A stretch of 64,000 nucleotides of DNA from JACJXF01 sp964404825 (lineage in GTDB: Bacteria > Bacteroidota > Bacteroidia > Bacteroidales > GCA-2748055). Positions 1 to 9,145 of the stretch are shown piece after piece (position 1 is the first letter of the stretch; the number at the start of each line of letters is the position of its first letter). Position numbers and translations under genes: made by a program. Location of the stretch: positions 13,506 to 77,505 of the forward strand of contig CAYOLQ010000002.1 of NCBI GenBank assembly GCA_964404825.1, in the 5' to 3' direction. Under the pieces are notes generated by a model. That model was not told the DNA's origin and did no database searches. It was given only the letters and a program-made list of their open reading frames with translations.

Positions 1-1
1 C

Positions 2-703
2 TTTCTTCGTGAACAGAATGGATGGCAATCACACCTGTCCAGAACCAGCAGCTTTATCCTCAGTGTTTTAGAAAAGCATGAAACGAATCATATTGTTGTT
101 TTAGGCAGTGGATGGCTATTGGATTTTCCCCTGGAAAATATTCTGTCTTTAGTTCAGAAAATAGACCTTGTGGATATATATTTTCCGTCTCAGGTTCTTA
201 AAAAAGCAGCGAAATACAGTAAAGTTGAATGCATTAAAGCCGATATCACGGGAGGTTATATCCAGTCGGTTTATGATCAGCTTAGAAATACTGATACGGT
301 TTTTAAAATACCGGAAATTAAGTCTGATAATCCGATATTTCCGGAGCAGGGAAAACTCATTATCTCCCTGAACATTCTTAACCAGCTTGATATTTTGCTG
401 ATTGATTATATCTGTAGTAAGATAGTAATGGAAACTGAGCAGATTCAAAGGCTCAGACAGATACTGCAGGAATCGCATATAAACCTTTTACAGGAACATC
501 CTTTTATTCTGATAAGCGATTATAAGGAATTACTTATCAACAGGCGCGGGGATGTGCTGGAAGAAAAGGAACTTATTTTTACCCGATTTCCTCAGGGGAA
601 AATAGTTGAGGAATGGGATTGGTTTTTCGATTCGCACCAGCTCTATAATTCCCGTGGAAACACTGTAATGAAGGTCAAAGCTGTTTATTCCGAGGGCTCT
701 TAA
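2..703 (+). CDS. Methyltransferase-like protein, 5' end cut by window edge
   Basis: The frame is open from base 2, so the true start lies upstream of the window. About 233 residues are visible. An early beta-strand/glycine segment (VVLGSGWLLDFPL) followed by an acidic turn (VDIYFP) resembles the nucleotide-binding start of a class I SAM-dependent methyltransferase fold, and a later pair 'KADITGG' fits the same fold. No catalytic motif is visible, so substrate and activity are unknown. An internal TTG at 119 could be mistaken for a start, but coding continues upstream of it. The gene ends about 100 bp before parE, which has its own promoter-like element. The fold assignment is inference; coding status is strong. 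Confidence 0.6.
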   Translation, partial: FLREQNGWQSHLSRTSSFILSVLEKHETNHIVVLGSGWLLDFPLENILSLVQKIDLVDIYFPSQVLKKAAKYSKVECIKADITGGYIQSVYDQLRNTDTVFKIPEIKSDNPIFPEQGKLIISLNILNQLDILLIDYICSKIVMETEQIQRLRQILQESHINLLQEHPFILISDYKELLINRRGDVLEEKELIFTRFPQGKIVEEWDWFFDSHQLYNSRGNTVMKVKAVYSEGS

Positions 704-777
704 AAGCTAAAAATCTGCCATTCAGGCTGTTAATTTCTTTGTTGAAAAACAAATGAAGAAAGCCAGCCCCTTTTGAG

Positions 778-785
778 TATATTTG
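778..785 (+). promoter_or_regulatory. Bacteroidota -7 promoter element for parE
   Basis: TATATTTG matches the Bacteroidota -7 consensus TAnnTTTG. Transcription would begin near 792, giving a leader of about 10 bases before the ATG at 803. It overlaps the perfect palindrome TTTGCGCAAA (782-791). No clear -33 TTG is seen at the expected spacing, so support is moderate. Confidence 0.45.
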
Positions 786-802
786 CGCAAACAACGAGGA
801 TT

Positions 803-2671
803 ATGACTGGGATTTATTCCGAAGATAGCATAAGGACACTAGACTGGAAAGAACATATCCGTAAGCGACCCGGTATGTATATCGGGAAACTGGGTGATGG
901 ATCTTCCCCGGACGATGGAGTGTATATCCTTATGAAAGAAGTGCTCGACAATGCCGTTGACGAGTATATGATGGGATTTGGTAAGGGTATCGATATTTCA
1001 ATCGAAAACAGACAGGTTACGGTTCGTGATTATGGCCGTGGCATTCCGCTTGGCAAGCTTGTTGAGGTGGTTTCAAAAATGAATACAGGAGCCAAGTACG
1101 ATTCAAGAGTTTTTAAAAAATCAGTTGGATTAAATGGCGTAGGTGTCAAGGCCGTTAACGCCCTTTCTTCAGCGTTTCATATTGAGGCAATTCGTGAAGG
1201 CCGCATAAAATCAGCTGACTTTAATCAGGGCGAACTTGTTTCCGATCCCCCTGAATCAGAAACTTCCCTGAAAAACGGAACCATTGTAAGTTTTACTCCC
1301 GATGAGGAGATGTTCGGGAATTTTCGCTTTATCGATGAATACATCGAGAGCATGATAAAAAACTACTGCTACCTCAATGCAGGTCTTGTAATTTCTTATA
1401 ACGGGAATAAGTTTGTCTCTAAAAACGGTTTATTTGATCTGCTCACTGAAAATATAGGTGGCGAAGGTCTGTATCCGATAATACACCTCCAGAACGGAGA
1501 TATTGAAGTAGCGCTTACCCACGGAGAACAGTATGGTGAAGTATATTACAGTTTTGTAAACGGGCAGCATACTACTCAGGGAGGTACTCACCTGATTGCA
1601 TTCCGTGAAGCACTTGTTAAAACAATACGCGATTTTTATAAGAAGGATTTTGATCCCGCCGATATAAGAGCCTCAATAATTGCTGCAATCAGCGTTAAAG
1701 TCGAAGAACCTGTTTTTGAGTCGCAGACCAAGACAAAACTTGGCTCAAAGGATATGGGTCCCGAAGGCCCTTCGGTCAGGAATTTTATAATGAATTTTAT
1801 TGCATCCAAACTAGACGACTACCTTCACAAGAATCCGGAAACCGCAAATATCCTTCTTCGCAAAATTCAGGATTCGGAGAAAGAAAGGAAAGCGATATCA
1901 GGAATTCAGAAACTGGCAAGAGACCGTGCAAAGAAAGCAAGTCTGCATAATAAAAAATTACGCGACTGCCGAATCCACTATAATTCTAATGATGAACGAC
2001 AGGAGGAGACCACCCTTTTTATAACTGAGGGGGATTCAGCAAGCGGATCCATAACAAAGTCAAGAGATGTTAACACCCAGGCTGTATTCAGTCTGAAAGG
2101 TAAACCCCTGAACTGCTATGGGCTTACCAAGAAAATTGTATATGAAAATGAAGAGTTCAACCTGCTGCAATCTGCGCTTGATATTGAAGAAGGTTTGGAC
2201 TCCCTTCGTTATAAACAGGTAGTAATTGCTACGGATGCCGATGTAGATGGTATGCATATCCGGCTTCTGCTGATCACTTTTTTCCTTCAGTTTTTTCCAA
2301 ATCTGGTAAGGACAGGACATTTGTACATTCTAAAAACTCCGCTTTTCAGGGTAAGGAACAAAACAAAAACTTTCTACTGTTATAATGAAGATGAGAAGCA
2401 AAAGGCAATAGTTAAACTCGGAACCACTCCTGAAATCACACGGTTTAAAGGACTAGGAGAGATATCTCCTGACGAGTTTAAAAACTTCATAGGTAAAGAT
2501 ATTAAACTGGAACCCGTAAGACTTCATAAGGATGATTCCATTAGCGGTATTCTGGAGTATTACATGGGTAAAAATACGCCGGAACGTCAGGACTTTATCA
2601 TCGGAAACCTGAGGTTTGAAGATGATGTGGTGGATGAGGAAGTTGCAGAGCAGGTTGCGGAGGCCGTTTAG
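803..2671 (+). CDS. parE: DNA topoisomerase IV subunit B
   Basis: ATPase subunit of topoisomerase IV, which decatenates and relaxes DNA with ParC. About 622 residues. The GHKL ATPase motifs are visible: KEVLDNAVDE near residue 46, then YGRGIP. The TOPRIM motifs TEGDSASGS (near 408) and DADVDG (near 477) follow, which is the type II topoisomerase B order. I chose ATG 803 (MTGIYSEDSIRTLDW) over an upstream in-frame TTG at 773 because a GAGGA-like element sits just upstream and the promoter-like TATATTTG lies between the two. At about 620 residues it is short like ParE and lacks the insertion of proteobacterial GyrB. parC follows 49 bp downstream, supporting ParE over GyrB. Confidence 0.93.
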   Translation: MTGIYSEDSIRTLDWKEHIRKRPGMYIGKLGDGSSPDDGVYILMKEVLDNAVDEYMMGFGKGIDISIENRQVTVRDYGRGIPLGKLVEVVSKMNTGAKYDSRVFKKSVGLNGVGVKAVNALSSAFHIEAIREGRIKSADFNQGELVSDPPESETSLKNGTIVSFTPDEEMFGNFRFIDEYIESMIKNYCYLNAGLVISYNGNKFVSKNGLFDLLTENIGGEGLYPIIHLQNGDIEVALTHGEQYGEVYYSFVNGQHTTQGGTHLIAFREALVKTIRDFYKKDFDPADIRASIIAAISVKVEEPVFESQTKTKLGSKDMGPEGPSVRNFIMNFIASKLDDYLHKNPETANILLRKIQDSEKERKAISGIQKLARDRAKKASLHNKKLRDCRIHYNSNDERQEETTLFITEGDSASGSITKSRDVNTQAVFSLKGKPLNCYGLTKKIVYENEEFNLLQSALDIEEGLDSLRYKQVVIATDADVDGMHIRLLLITFFLQFFPNLVRTGHLYILKTPLFRVRNKTKTFYCYNEDEKQKAIVKLGTTPEITRFKGLGEISPDEFKNFIGKDIKLEPVRLHKDDSISGILEYYMGKNTPERQDFIIGNLRFEDDVVDEEVAEQVAEAV

Positions 2672-2720
2672 GTTTCGGCATTCAGAAAACAGCTTTAAAG
2701 AAATTGAATAGCTTAGCATT

Positions 2721-5360
2721 ATGATCGATGATTTTGAATTAATTGAGAACCCTGAGGGAGGAAAGCCTGAACAAAGTGAAGCGCTTACCGATGGTGGAAA
2801 CAGGGATGGGGCAATTACTCCTAAGGTGGTGCATTTATCAGGGATGTATCAGGACTGGTTTCTCGATTATGCTTCTTATGTTATTCTGGAGCGGGCAGTT
2901 CCTCATATGGACGATGGACTGAAACCGGTTCAGAGAAGAATACTTCATGCCATGAAACGTCTGGATGACGGACGTTATAACAAGGTGGCAAATATTATTG
3001 GCCACTCCATGCAATACCATCCTCACGGGGATGCGTCAATTGGTGATGCTTTGGTGCAAATGGGTCAGAAGGACCTTCTGATCGACATGCAGGGGAACTG
3101 GGGAAATATTCATACTGGCGATAGCGCAGCCGCACCGAGGTATATTGAAGCCCGCCTTTCGAAATTTGCCCTTGAAGTTGTGTTTAATCCTAAAACCACT
3201 CAGTGGAAACTCACCTATGACGGAAGGAACAAGGAACCTGTAACCTTACCTGTAAAATTTCCGCTCCTGCTTGCCCAGGGTGCAGAAGGAATTGCAGTTG
3301 GTCTCGCATCGAAGATTCTTCCTCATAATTTTAATGAACTGATCGATGCTGCTATTGCATACCTTCAGGGTAAGGATTTCGAGTTGTTTCCTGATTTTCC
3401 GACAGGGGGATTAGCTGATTTTCAGAAATATAATGACGGGCTCAGGGGCGGAGCCATAAAAGTCAGGGCAAAAATCGAGAAACTGGATAAGAAAACCCTG
3501 CTTATTAAAGAAATTCCTTTTGGAAAAAATACCGGAAGTCTGATAGAATCCATTCTGAAAGCCAACGAAAAAGGAAAGATTAAGATCAGGAAAATTGACG
3601 ATAATACCGCGGAGAATGTTGAGATACTGGTTCATCTGGGCCTCAATGTATCCCCCGATAAAACAATCGATGCGCTTTATGCTTTTACCGATTGCGAATT
3701 ACCGATATCGCCTAACTGTTGCATCATTGAGGACAATAAGCCCAGATTTGTAGGAGTTACCGAGGTCCTAAAACTGAATACCGACCATTCCCTGGAACTT
3801 CTGAGGATGGAGTTGCAGATTCGTTTATCGGAACTGGAAGAAGCCTGGCATTTTTCATCCCTCGAAAAAATATTTATTGAGAAAAAGATTTACCGTGACA
3901 TCGAAGAGGCCGAAACCTGGCAGGCGGTAATTGATGCAATCGATAAGGGTCTGGCTCTATATAAAAAATTGTTTCTGCGGGAAATAACAGTTGAGGATAT
4001 TACACGTCTTACTGAAATAAAAATCAAACGCATTTCGAAATTTGATTCCGGAAAAGCTGACGAGCAGATTCGTTCAATTGAAGGAGAGATTGAGGAAGTA
4101 AAGAACCATCTGAACAACATTGTTGAATACACAATCAATTATTTCAGGCAGATTAAGAAAAAATACGGGAAGGGGAGAGAAAGAAAAACCGAAATCAGAA
4201 GTTTTGAAACCATCGAGGCTACCAAAGTAGTTGTTGCAAATGAAAAGCTTTATGTAAACCGTGAAGAGGGATTTTATGGTACCGGCCTTAAAAAGGATGA
4301 ATATGTTTGTGACTGTTCAGATATTGATGAGGTAATAAGCTTTCGCAAAGACGGTGTTTTCGTTGTGAATAAGGTTGCAGATAAGGTTTTTGCCGGAAAA
4401 GATATTATGCACATTGCGGTATTTAAGCGAAATGATGCACGAACAATTTACAATGTTGTTTATTTCGATGGTCAGACCGGACATACTATGATGAAGCGTT
4501 CTCCGGTTACAGGAATAACCAGGGATAAGGAATACAGCTTTATAAAAGAGCATAAAAACTCGAAAATTCTATATATGACAGCCAATCCCAACGGTGAAGC
4601 TGAAGTTATAAAAGTCTATCTGAAACCCAGGCCCCGGCTTAAGAACCTTGTGTTCGAAATGGATTTCAGCGAACTAAGCATTAAGGGTAAGGCATCACAG
4701 GGAAATATACTCACCAAACACAGTGTGCATAAAATTGTGATGAAGGAAAAAGGGATCTCCACCCTTGGGGGAAGAAAAGTCTGGTGGGATGAAGTAGTTA
4801 TGCGACTTAATGCTGACGGAAGGGGGAAATTTCTGGGCGAATTTGTCGGAAGCGATCAAATATTAATCGTTACCAAATCAGGCATGTTCAGAACCAGTAA
4901 TTTTGATCTGAGTAATCATTATGAAGATAATATCCTGCTGATTGAAAAATTCAGACCAGAAAAGATTTTCTCAGCTTCCTATTTCGATGCTGAGCAAAAC
5001 TATTACTACGTAAAACGGTTTACTCTTGAAGACTCCGAAAAACAACAGAGTATTATTGGTGAACATCCCGAATCGAGGCTTATTCAACTTTCCGAGGTTG
5101 AGTATCCACGTCTTGAAGTTCGTTTTGGAGGAAAAAATAAGGGTAGGGAACCGGAGATTATAGAAGTAGCCGATTTCATAGGGGTAAAGAGTTTTAAAGC
5201 TAAAGGAAAGCGACTTTCAACATATGAAGTAAGTGTGATTAAGGAGCTTGAACCGCTGATGAGGGAAATTCTTTTACCTCCAGTTACCGATTTGCAGGAA
5301 GAACTCAAGCCTGATCCGGATGCACCTTTCACGGCTAGTCAGATGTCACTCGACCTTTAA
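2721..5360 (+). CDS. parC: DNA topoisomerase IV subunit A
   Basis: DNA breakage-reunion subunit of topoisomerase IV, 879 residues. The catalytic region has the AAPRYIEARLS motif near residue 140, with the active tyrosine after the invariant arginine, preceded by the YHPHGD helix-turn-helix segment. The C-terminal half contains the weakly repeated strands of a beta-pinwheel DNA-wrapping domain, but no canonical GyrA box (QRRGGKG) is obvious, consistent with ParC rather than GyrA. The N terminus has an acidic extension of about 45 residues. It follows parE and is only 15 bp from aroK, so the three genes probably share a transcript. Confidence 0.92.
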   Translation: MIDDFELIENPEGGKPEQSEALTDGGNRDGAITPKVVHLSGMYQDWFLDYASYVILERAVPHMDDGLKPVQRRILHAMKRLDDGRYNKVANIIGHSMQYHPHGDASIGDALVQMGQKDLLIDMQGNWGNIHTGDSAAAPRYIEARLSKFALEVVFNPKTTQWKLTYDGRNKEPVTLPVKFPLLLAQGAEGIAVGLASKILPHNFNELIDAAIAYLQGKDFELFPDFPTGGLADFQKYNDGLRGGAIKVRAKIEKLDKKTLLIKEIPFGKNTGSLIESILKANEKGKIKIRKIDDNTAENVEILVHLGLNVSPDKTIDALYAFTDCELPISPNCCIIEDNKPRFVGVTEVLKLNTDHSLELLRMELQIRLSELEEAWHFSSLEKIFIEKKIYRDIEEAETWQAVIDAIDKGLALYKKLFLREITVEDITRLTEIKIKRISKFDSGKADEQIRSIEGEIEEVKNHLNNIVEYTINYFRQIKKKYGKGRERKTEIRSFETIEATKVVVANEKLYVNREEGFYGTGLKKDEYVCDCSDIDEVISFRKDGVFVVNKVADKVFAGKDIMHIAVFKRNDARTIYNVVYFDGQTGHTMMKRSPVTGITRDKEYSFIKEHKNSKILYMTANPNGEAEVIKVYLKPRPRLKNLVFEMDFSELSIKGKASQGNILTKHSVHKIVMKEKGISTLGGRKVWWDEVVMRLNADGRGKFLGEFVGSDQILIVTKSGMFRTSNFDLSNHYEDNILLIEKFRPEKIFSASYFDAEQNYYYVKRFTLEDSEKQQSIIGEHPESRLIQLSEVEYPRLEVRFGGKNKGREPEIIEVADFIGVKSFKAKGKRLSTYEVSVIKELEPLMREILLPPVTDLQEELKPDPDAPFTASQMSLDL

Positions 5361-5375
5361 TTCATACAATTAGAA

Positions 5376-5882
5376 TTGAGAATATACCTGATAGGATTTA
5401 TGGGGGCCGGAAAATCCTCTTATGGCAGGAAACTGGCTAAAGCAATCGGTTTCCGGTTTATTGATATGGATTCTCAGATTGAGGAACTTGAAGGAATGAA
5501 AGTGAGCGATATTTTTAGTCAAAGGGGAGAAGAATGGTTCAGAACAAAAGAAACTGAAGTGCTGCACCTGCTGGGAAAAATTGAGGAAGATGTCATAATT
5601 GCAACTGGGGGAGGGGTTCCGTGTTTTAATAATAATATGGATTTTATAAATTCCAACGGATTATCAGTTTATCTTAAATTGTCTGCAGAAGCACTGGTAA
5701 TGCAGCTTTCACGAAGCAATAAACCTCTCAGACCTCTTTTAAAGGGAAAAACAGACCAGGAATTGCTGGATTATGTTAAGCAGAAGCTTAGCGAGAGGGA
5801 GATATTTTATCAGCTTTCAAAAATTATTGTACCTGCTGAAAAACTGAATATTGAGACACTGAAAGCCCGTCTTAAGCTTTGA
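5376..5882 (+). CDS. aroK: Shikimate kinase
   Basis: Phosphorylates shikimate in the chorismate (aromatic amino acid) pathway; cytoplasmic. 168 residues, normal for the family. Visible motifs are the Walker A loop GFMGAGKSS near residue 7, the shikimate-binding DMD segment, and GGGVP near residue 79, followed by the lid region with RPLL. The start must be TTG 5376 (LRIYLIG...), because the first ATG at 5400 lies at the edge of the Walker A loop and would remove the first beta strand. It lies 15 bp after parC. Confidence 0.92.
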   Translation: MRIYLIGFMGAGKSSYGRKLAKAIGFRFIDMDSQIEELEGMKVSDIFSQRGEEWFRTKETEVLHLLGKIEEDVIIATGGGVPCFNNNMDFINSNGLSVYLKLSAEALVMQLSRSNKPLRPLLKGKTDQELLDYVKQKLSEREIFYQLSKIIVPAEKLNIETLKARLKL

Positions 5883-5989
5883 ATTAATATCAATAACCAA
5901 AGGATTCAACTTTTTTAATAAATAAGCCTTACAAACCTTCACTGTTAACTTGATTTTTAATATATTGCTTATCTAAAAAATAAATTCCT

Positions 5990-8900
5990 ATGCAAGGGGG
6001 AATTGCCCGGGCTCTTAATATTGAAAAAAATGAACAATCAAGTGTTTTCATTCTGATTATTCAATCTGTTTTTATTGGATTTTTTGCTGGTTCCTTTGAT
6101 GTTGGCGCTCAATCTTTGTTTCTTAGTGTTTACGAAGCTTCTCTTATTCCAAAAGCATTTGTTTTATCGGGGGTCGTGGGGATAATTATTACTTCGGTTT
6201 ATACCAGACTTCAGGCCCGGATGAAGTTTTCCGGTTTTGCACTTATAAACTATATTTTTATTGCATTAATAACCCTTTTGCTGAGACTGGGGTTTGAATT
6301 CACAGATGATAAACGTCTTGTTTTTGCCGTTTTTGTAATGATGGGTCCTCTGACAATCATCAGCTTTCTGGGTTTCTGGGGAACGGTTGGTCGATTATAT
6401 ACTCTCAGGCAGGGTAAAAGACTTTTTGGGTTGATTGATACCGGACAAATATTAGGCATCATTATTGTTTCCTTTGCCATACCTGTGCTGATTACTTTAC
6501 ATTTTAAAGTGCTGAATACCCTCCTCGTAGGCTCGGTAAGTATAATTCTGGCTTTGCTTTTACAGATTATTATCACAAACCGTTTTAGTTTTCAAAAAGT
6601 TGAACAGAAATCCGAGATTAAGGACAATTTCTTAAGCCTTTTTAAAAATCATTACACCCTTCTGATGGCCTTGTTTATTGTGTTTTCAGTCGTTGCAGCC
6701 TTTTTTGTTCACTTTTCTTTTCTTACTGTACTTGAGAGCAACTATCCGGATCCTAATGCTCTTGCTTCATTTCTGGGAGCTTTCATGGGTACTCTGACTA
6801 TTTTCACCATTCTGATTAAGACATTTGTGTACGGCAGAATTATGAAAACATATGGGCTGAAACTTGCTCTCATCATATCTCCTGTATTGCTCTGCCTGTT
6901 TACATTTATTGCCGCCATTATAGGAAGCATTTATGGTTATACAATAGCATCAGCTAGTTTTACTTTCTTTTTCCTGCTTATTGTCCTCAGCAAACTTTTT
7001 GCTAAAAGTCTTAAAGACTCAATTGAAGTCCCCGCATCAAAAATATTATATCAGTCTCTCGATGCAGGTATCAGGTATAATGTGCAGGCAAGGATAGACG
7101 GTACTGTAAATGAACTGGCTGCTTTTTCTTCCGGATTACTGCTTGCCGGTCTTGGTTTGATTGCTTTTGTGAAAATCATACATTTCTCATGGTTTCTGCT
7201 TTTTATTCTCATTATATGGGCATATGTTGGAGCCAGGCTATATGCTGCGTATAAGGTGTCACTTGGGTCATCCCTTGAGAAATTTCAGAAACTTTCCATG
7301 GATGGACATTCCGAACTATCTGTTACTGAAAAAATATTACCCGGAACAAGTGATCCTGCTAAAGTTTCTGCTGTTCTTGAATTCGCTCCCCAATCCTGGA
7401 ATGGATATATATCAAAAAACTTCAATAGCTTGTTCAAAGAGAATGATAAGATACGTTCAATGACCTTCTCGATCGTCGATGATTTGGATTTGAAAGAAAA
7501 AGGAGAACAACTTGAGAAATACAGTAAGGATTTAACCGCCGCTCAAAGGTCCCGTTTGAAAGTAATGATGCAAAGGTTCAGAATTGATAGTAAAAAAGCG
7601 GGTGAAGAAGAGATAAGAGAATTATTAAAAAGCGATAATCCGGATGACAGGAAAAAAGGACTGATTATTATTACTGAGAAAAGTGACCCTAAATATTTTC
7701 CCAGAATAGTTCCCATGTTCCGCGATCCATCACCTTCCGTTAGAATTAGTGCAATCAGATCTGCGGGTATGTTGAATCGCAAGGACTTTGTGACCTATCT
7801 GATTGATATGCTTGAGGACCCGGGATACTACTCCTATGCTTTTAATGCTTTGGCATCTATGAGCGATGCAATTCTGGAAAATCTTGAACATGGGTTTCAT
7901 AAAACAGGAATTACAGACAAGGGCATGATAAGGATAACCCGCATTGTTGTATCCATTGGAACTCCCGAAGCGGCTACATACCTGTTCAGAAAGCTGGATC
8001 ACTTTAACCGGAATGTTTTTTCATCCGCTGTCAAAGGGATTCAAAAAATCGGTATCACTCCGGATGAAAATGAAAAGTCAAAGATATTCTCTGCCCTTTA
8101 CAAGATTTGCGGAATAAATGCATGGAACCTTACAGCCAGGTATAGTCTCAGAGATTTTGAGGCAGGGGCTGAGCTGGCAATTGCCCTGGACGAAGAAATC
8201 TCAGAGAATTATGATCTGATTTATTCGCTTCTGTCAATCGCATATGATCCATCTACAGTTTTTCACATTCGAAAAAACCTTGAAAGCGGAACTTCTGAAG
8301 GTATTGGTTTTGCTATTGAGCTTCTGGACCTTTTCGTGGATGAGCCTGTTAAGCCATTTCTCTTCCCCTTACTGGATGATTCGCCGGTTTCTGAAAAGGT
8401 TAGACTACTTCAGTCGGAATACCCGGTTGAACCGATGAAGCCTGAGCAATTATTAACTTCTATTATTAACAGAGATTACAATCAGATAAATCCTTATACC
8501 CGGCTTAGTGCCATCCATGCACTTAACCGTATTGAAGGATATTTACCCGGTAAAGACCTTGTTGCACAAATGTTCAATTCCGATCCGCTTCTAAGAGAGG
8601 AAGCCTCAGCCATGGTATACAAATTGGATACTAAATTATACTCGGAAGTTCTGAGACGCTTACCGGTGAGCTATAAACTATCAGTAGAAGAATTTTTACG
8701 ATCAGCCGGAACCGAAGAAGAAAGCGGACATTTCAGAAAATTCAGGTACCTCAGGGCAATGGAAATATTCAGTAATTTTAGAAACCATCAATTACTGGAT
8801 ATTGCAAGGAAATTTGAATTGCATAAATTTGAACAAAATGAAGATCTGCCTGCAAGGAATTTTTTCAAGCCCAACCAGATACTTCTTTTGGTTGAAGGAA

Positions 8901-9124
8901 GATTACACATAGAAACAGGGAATGGTGATCTGAATTTCGTTAGTGGAGATTTACTTGATTCATCACAGTTTATTAATCCCGACAATCGATTTGCAATTAT
9001 TAAGGAAGGAACCCGTGTACGAATTATGTTACTTGAGAAATCCTGCTTGCAGGAATTAATTTTTGACGATGAAAACTCATTTTTCCCGCTTGCTGAATTG
9101 CTGTCAGGCGTGAAAAATACTTAA
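5990..9124 (+). CDS. Membrane transporter-like domain fused to HEAT repeats and a cyclic-nucleotide-domain-like C terminus
   Basis: 1044 residues with no signal peptide. Residues about 15-430 form many hydrophobic segments arranged like a 12-helix MFS or nucleotide-transporter (NTT/Npt) fold. Residues about 540-900 are helical repeats of HEAT type (for example 'DPSPSVRISAIRSAGML'). The last 110 residues are beta-rich with 'LLLVEGRLHIETGNG', reminiscent of a CRP/cNMP-binding jelly roll. The order membrane domain-HEAT-cNMP-like suggests regulated or sensory transport, not simple uptake. It is followed 21 bp later by a SpoIIE phosphatase and then an nSTAND NTPase, a signalling context. The NTT assignment is tentative because I see no diagnostic substrate residues; the domain architecture is well supported. 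Confidence 0.7.
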   Translation: MQGGIARALNIEKNEQSSVFILIIQSVFIGFFAGSFDVGAQSLFLSVYEASLIPKAFVLSGVVGIIITSVYTRLQARMKFSGFALINYIFIALITLLLRLGFEFTDDKRLVFAVFVMMGPLTIISFLGFWGTVGRLYTLRQGKRLFGLIDTGQILGIIIVSFAIPVLITLHFKVLNTLLVGSVSIILALLLQIIITNRFSFQKVEQKSEIKDNFLSLFKNHYTLLMALFIVFSVVAAFFVHFSFLTVLESNYPDPNALASFLGAFMGTLTIFTILIKTFVYGRIMKTYGLKLALIISPVLLCLFTFIAAIIGSIYGYTIASASFTFFFLLIVLSKLFAKSLKDSIEVPASKILYQSLDAGIRYNVQARIDGTVNELAAFSSGLLLAGLGLIAFVKIIHFSWFLLFILIIWAYVGARLYAAYKVSLGSSLEKFQKLSMDGHSELSVTEKILPGTSDPAKVSAVLEFAPQSWNGYISKNFNSLFKENDKIRSMTFSIVDDLDLKEKGEQLEKYSKDLTAAQRSRLKVMMQRFRIDSKKAGEEEIRELLKSDNPDDRKKGLIIITEKSDPKYFPRIVPMFRDPSPSVRISAIRSAGMLNRKDFVTYLIDMLEDPGYYSYAFNALASMSDAILENLEHGFHKTGITDKGMIRITRIVVSIGTPEAATYLFRKLDHFNRNVFSSAVKGIQKIGITPDENEKSKIFSALYKICGINAWNLTARYSLRDFEAGAELAIALDEEISENYDLIYSLLSIAYDPSTVFHIRKNLESGTSEGIGFAIELLDLFVDEPVKPFLFPLLDDSPVSEKVRLLQSEYPVEPMKPEQLLTSIINRDYNQINPYTRLSAIHALNRIEGYLPGKDLVAQMFNSDPLLREEASAMVYKLDTKLYSEVLRRLPVSYKLSVEEFLRSAGTEEESGHFRKFRYLRAMEIFSNFRNHQLLDIARKFELHKFEQNEDLPARNFFKPNQILLLVEGRLHIETGNGDLNFVSGDLLDSSQFINPDNRFAIIKEGTRVRIMLLEKSCLQELIFDDENSFFPLAELLSGVKNT

Positions 9125-9145
9125 TATAACTGTCAATTTGTTTTA

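Noticed and set aside
773..802. TTG start for parE
   Set aside because: The -7 element at 778-785 and an RBS-like GAGGA lie downstream of it; ATG 803 fits ParE.
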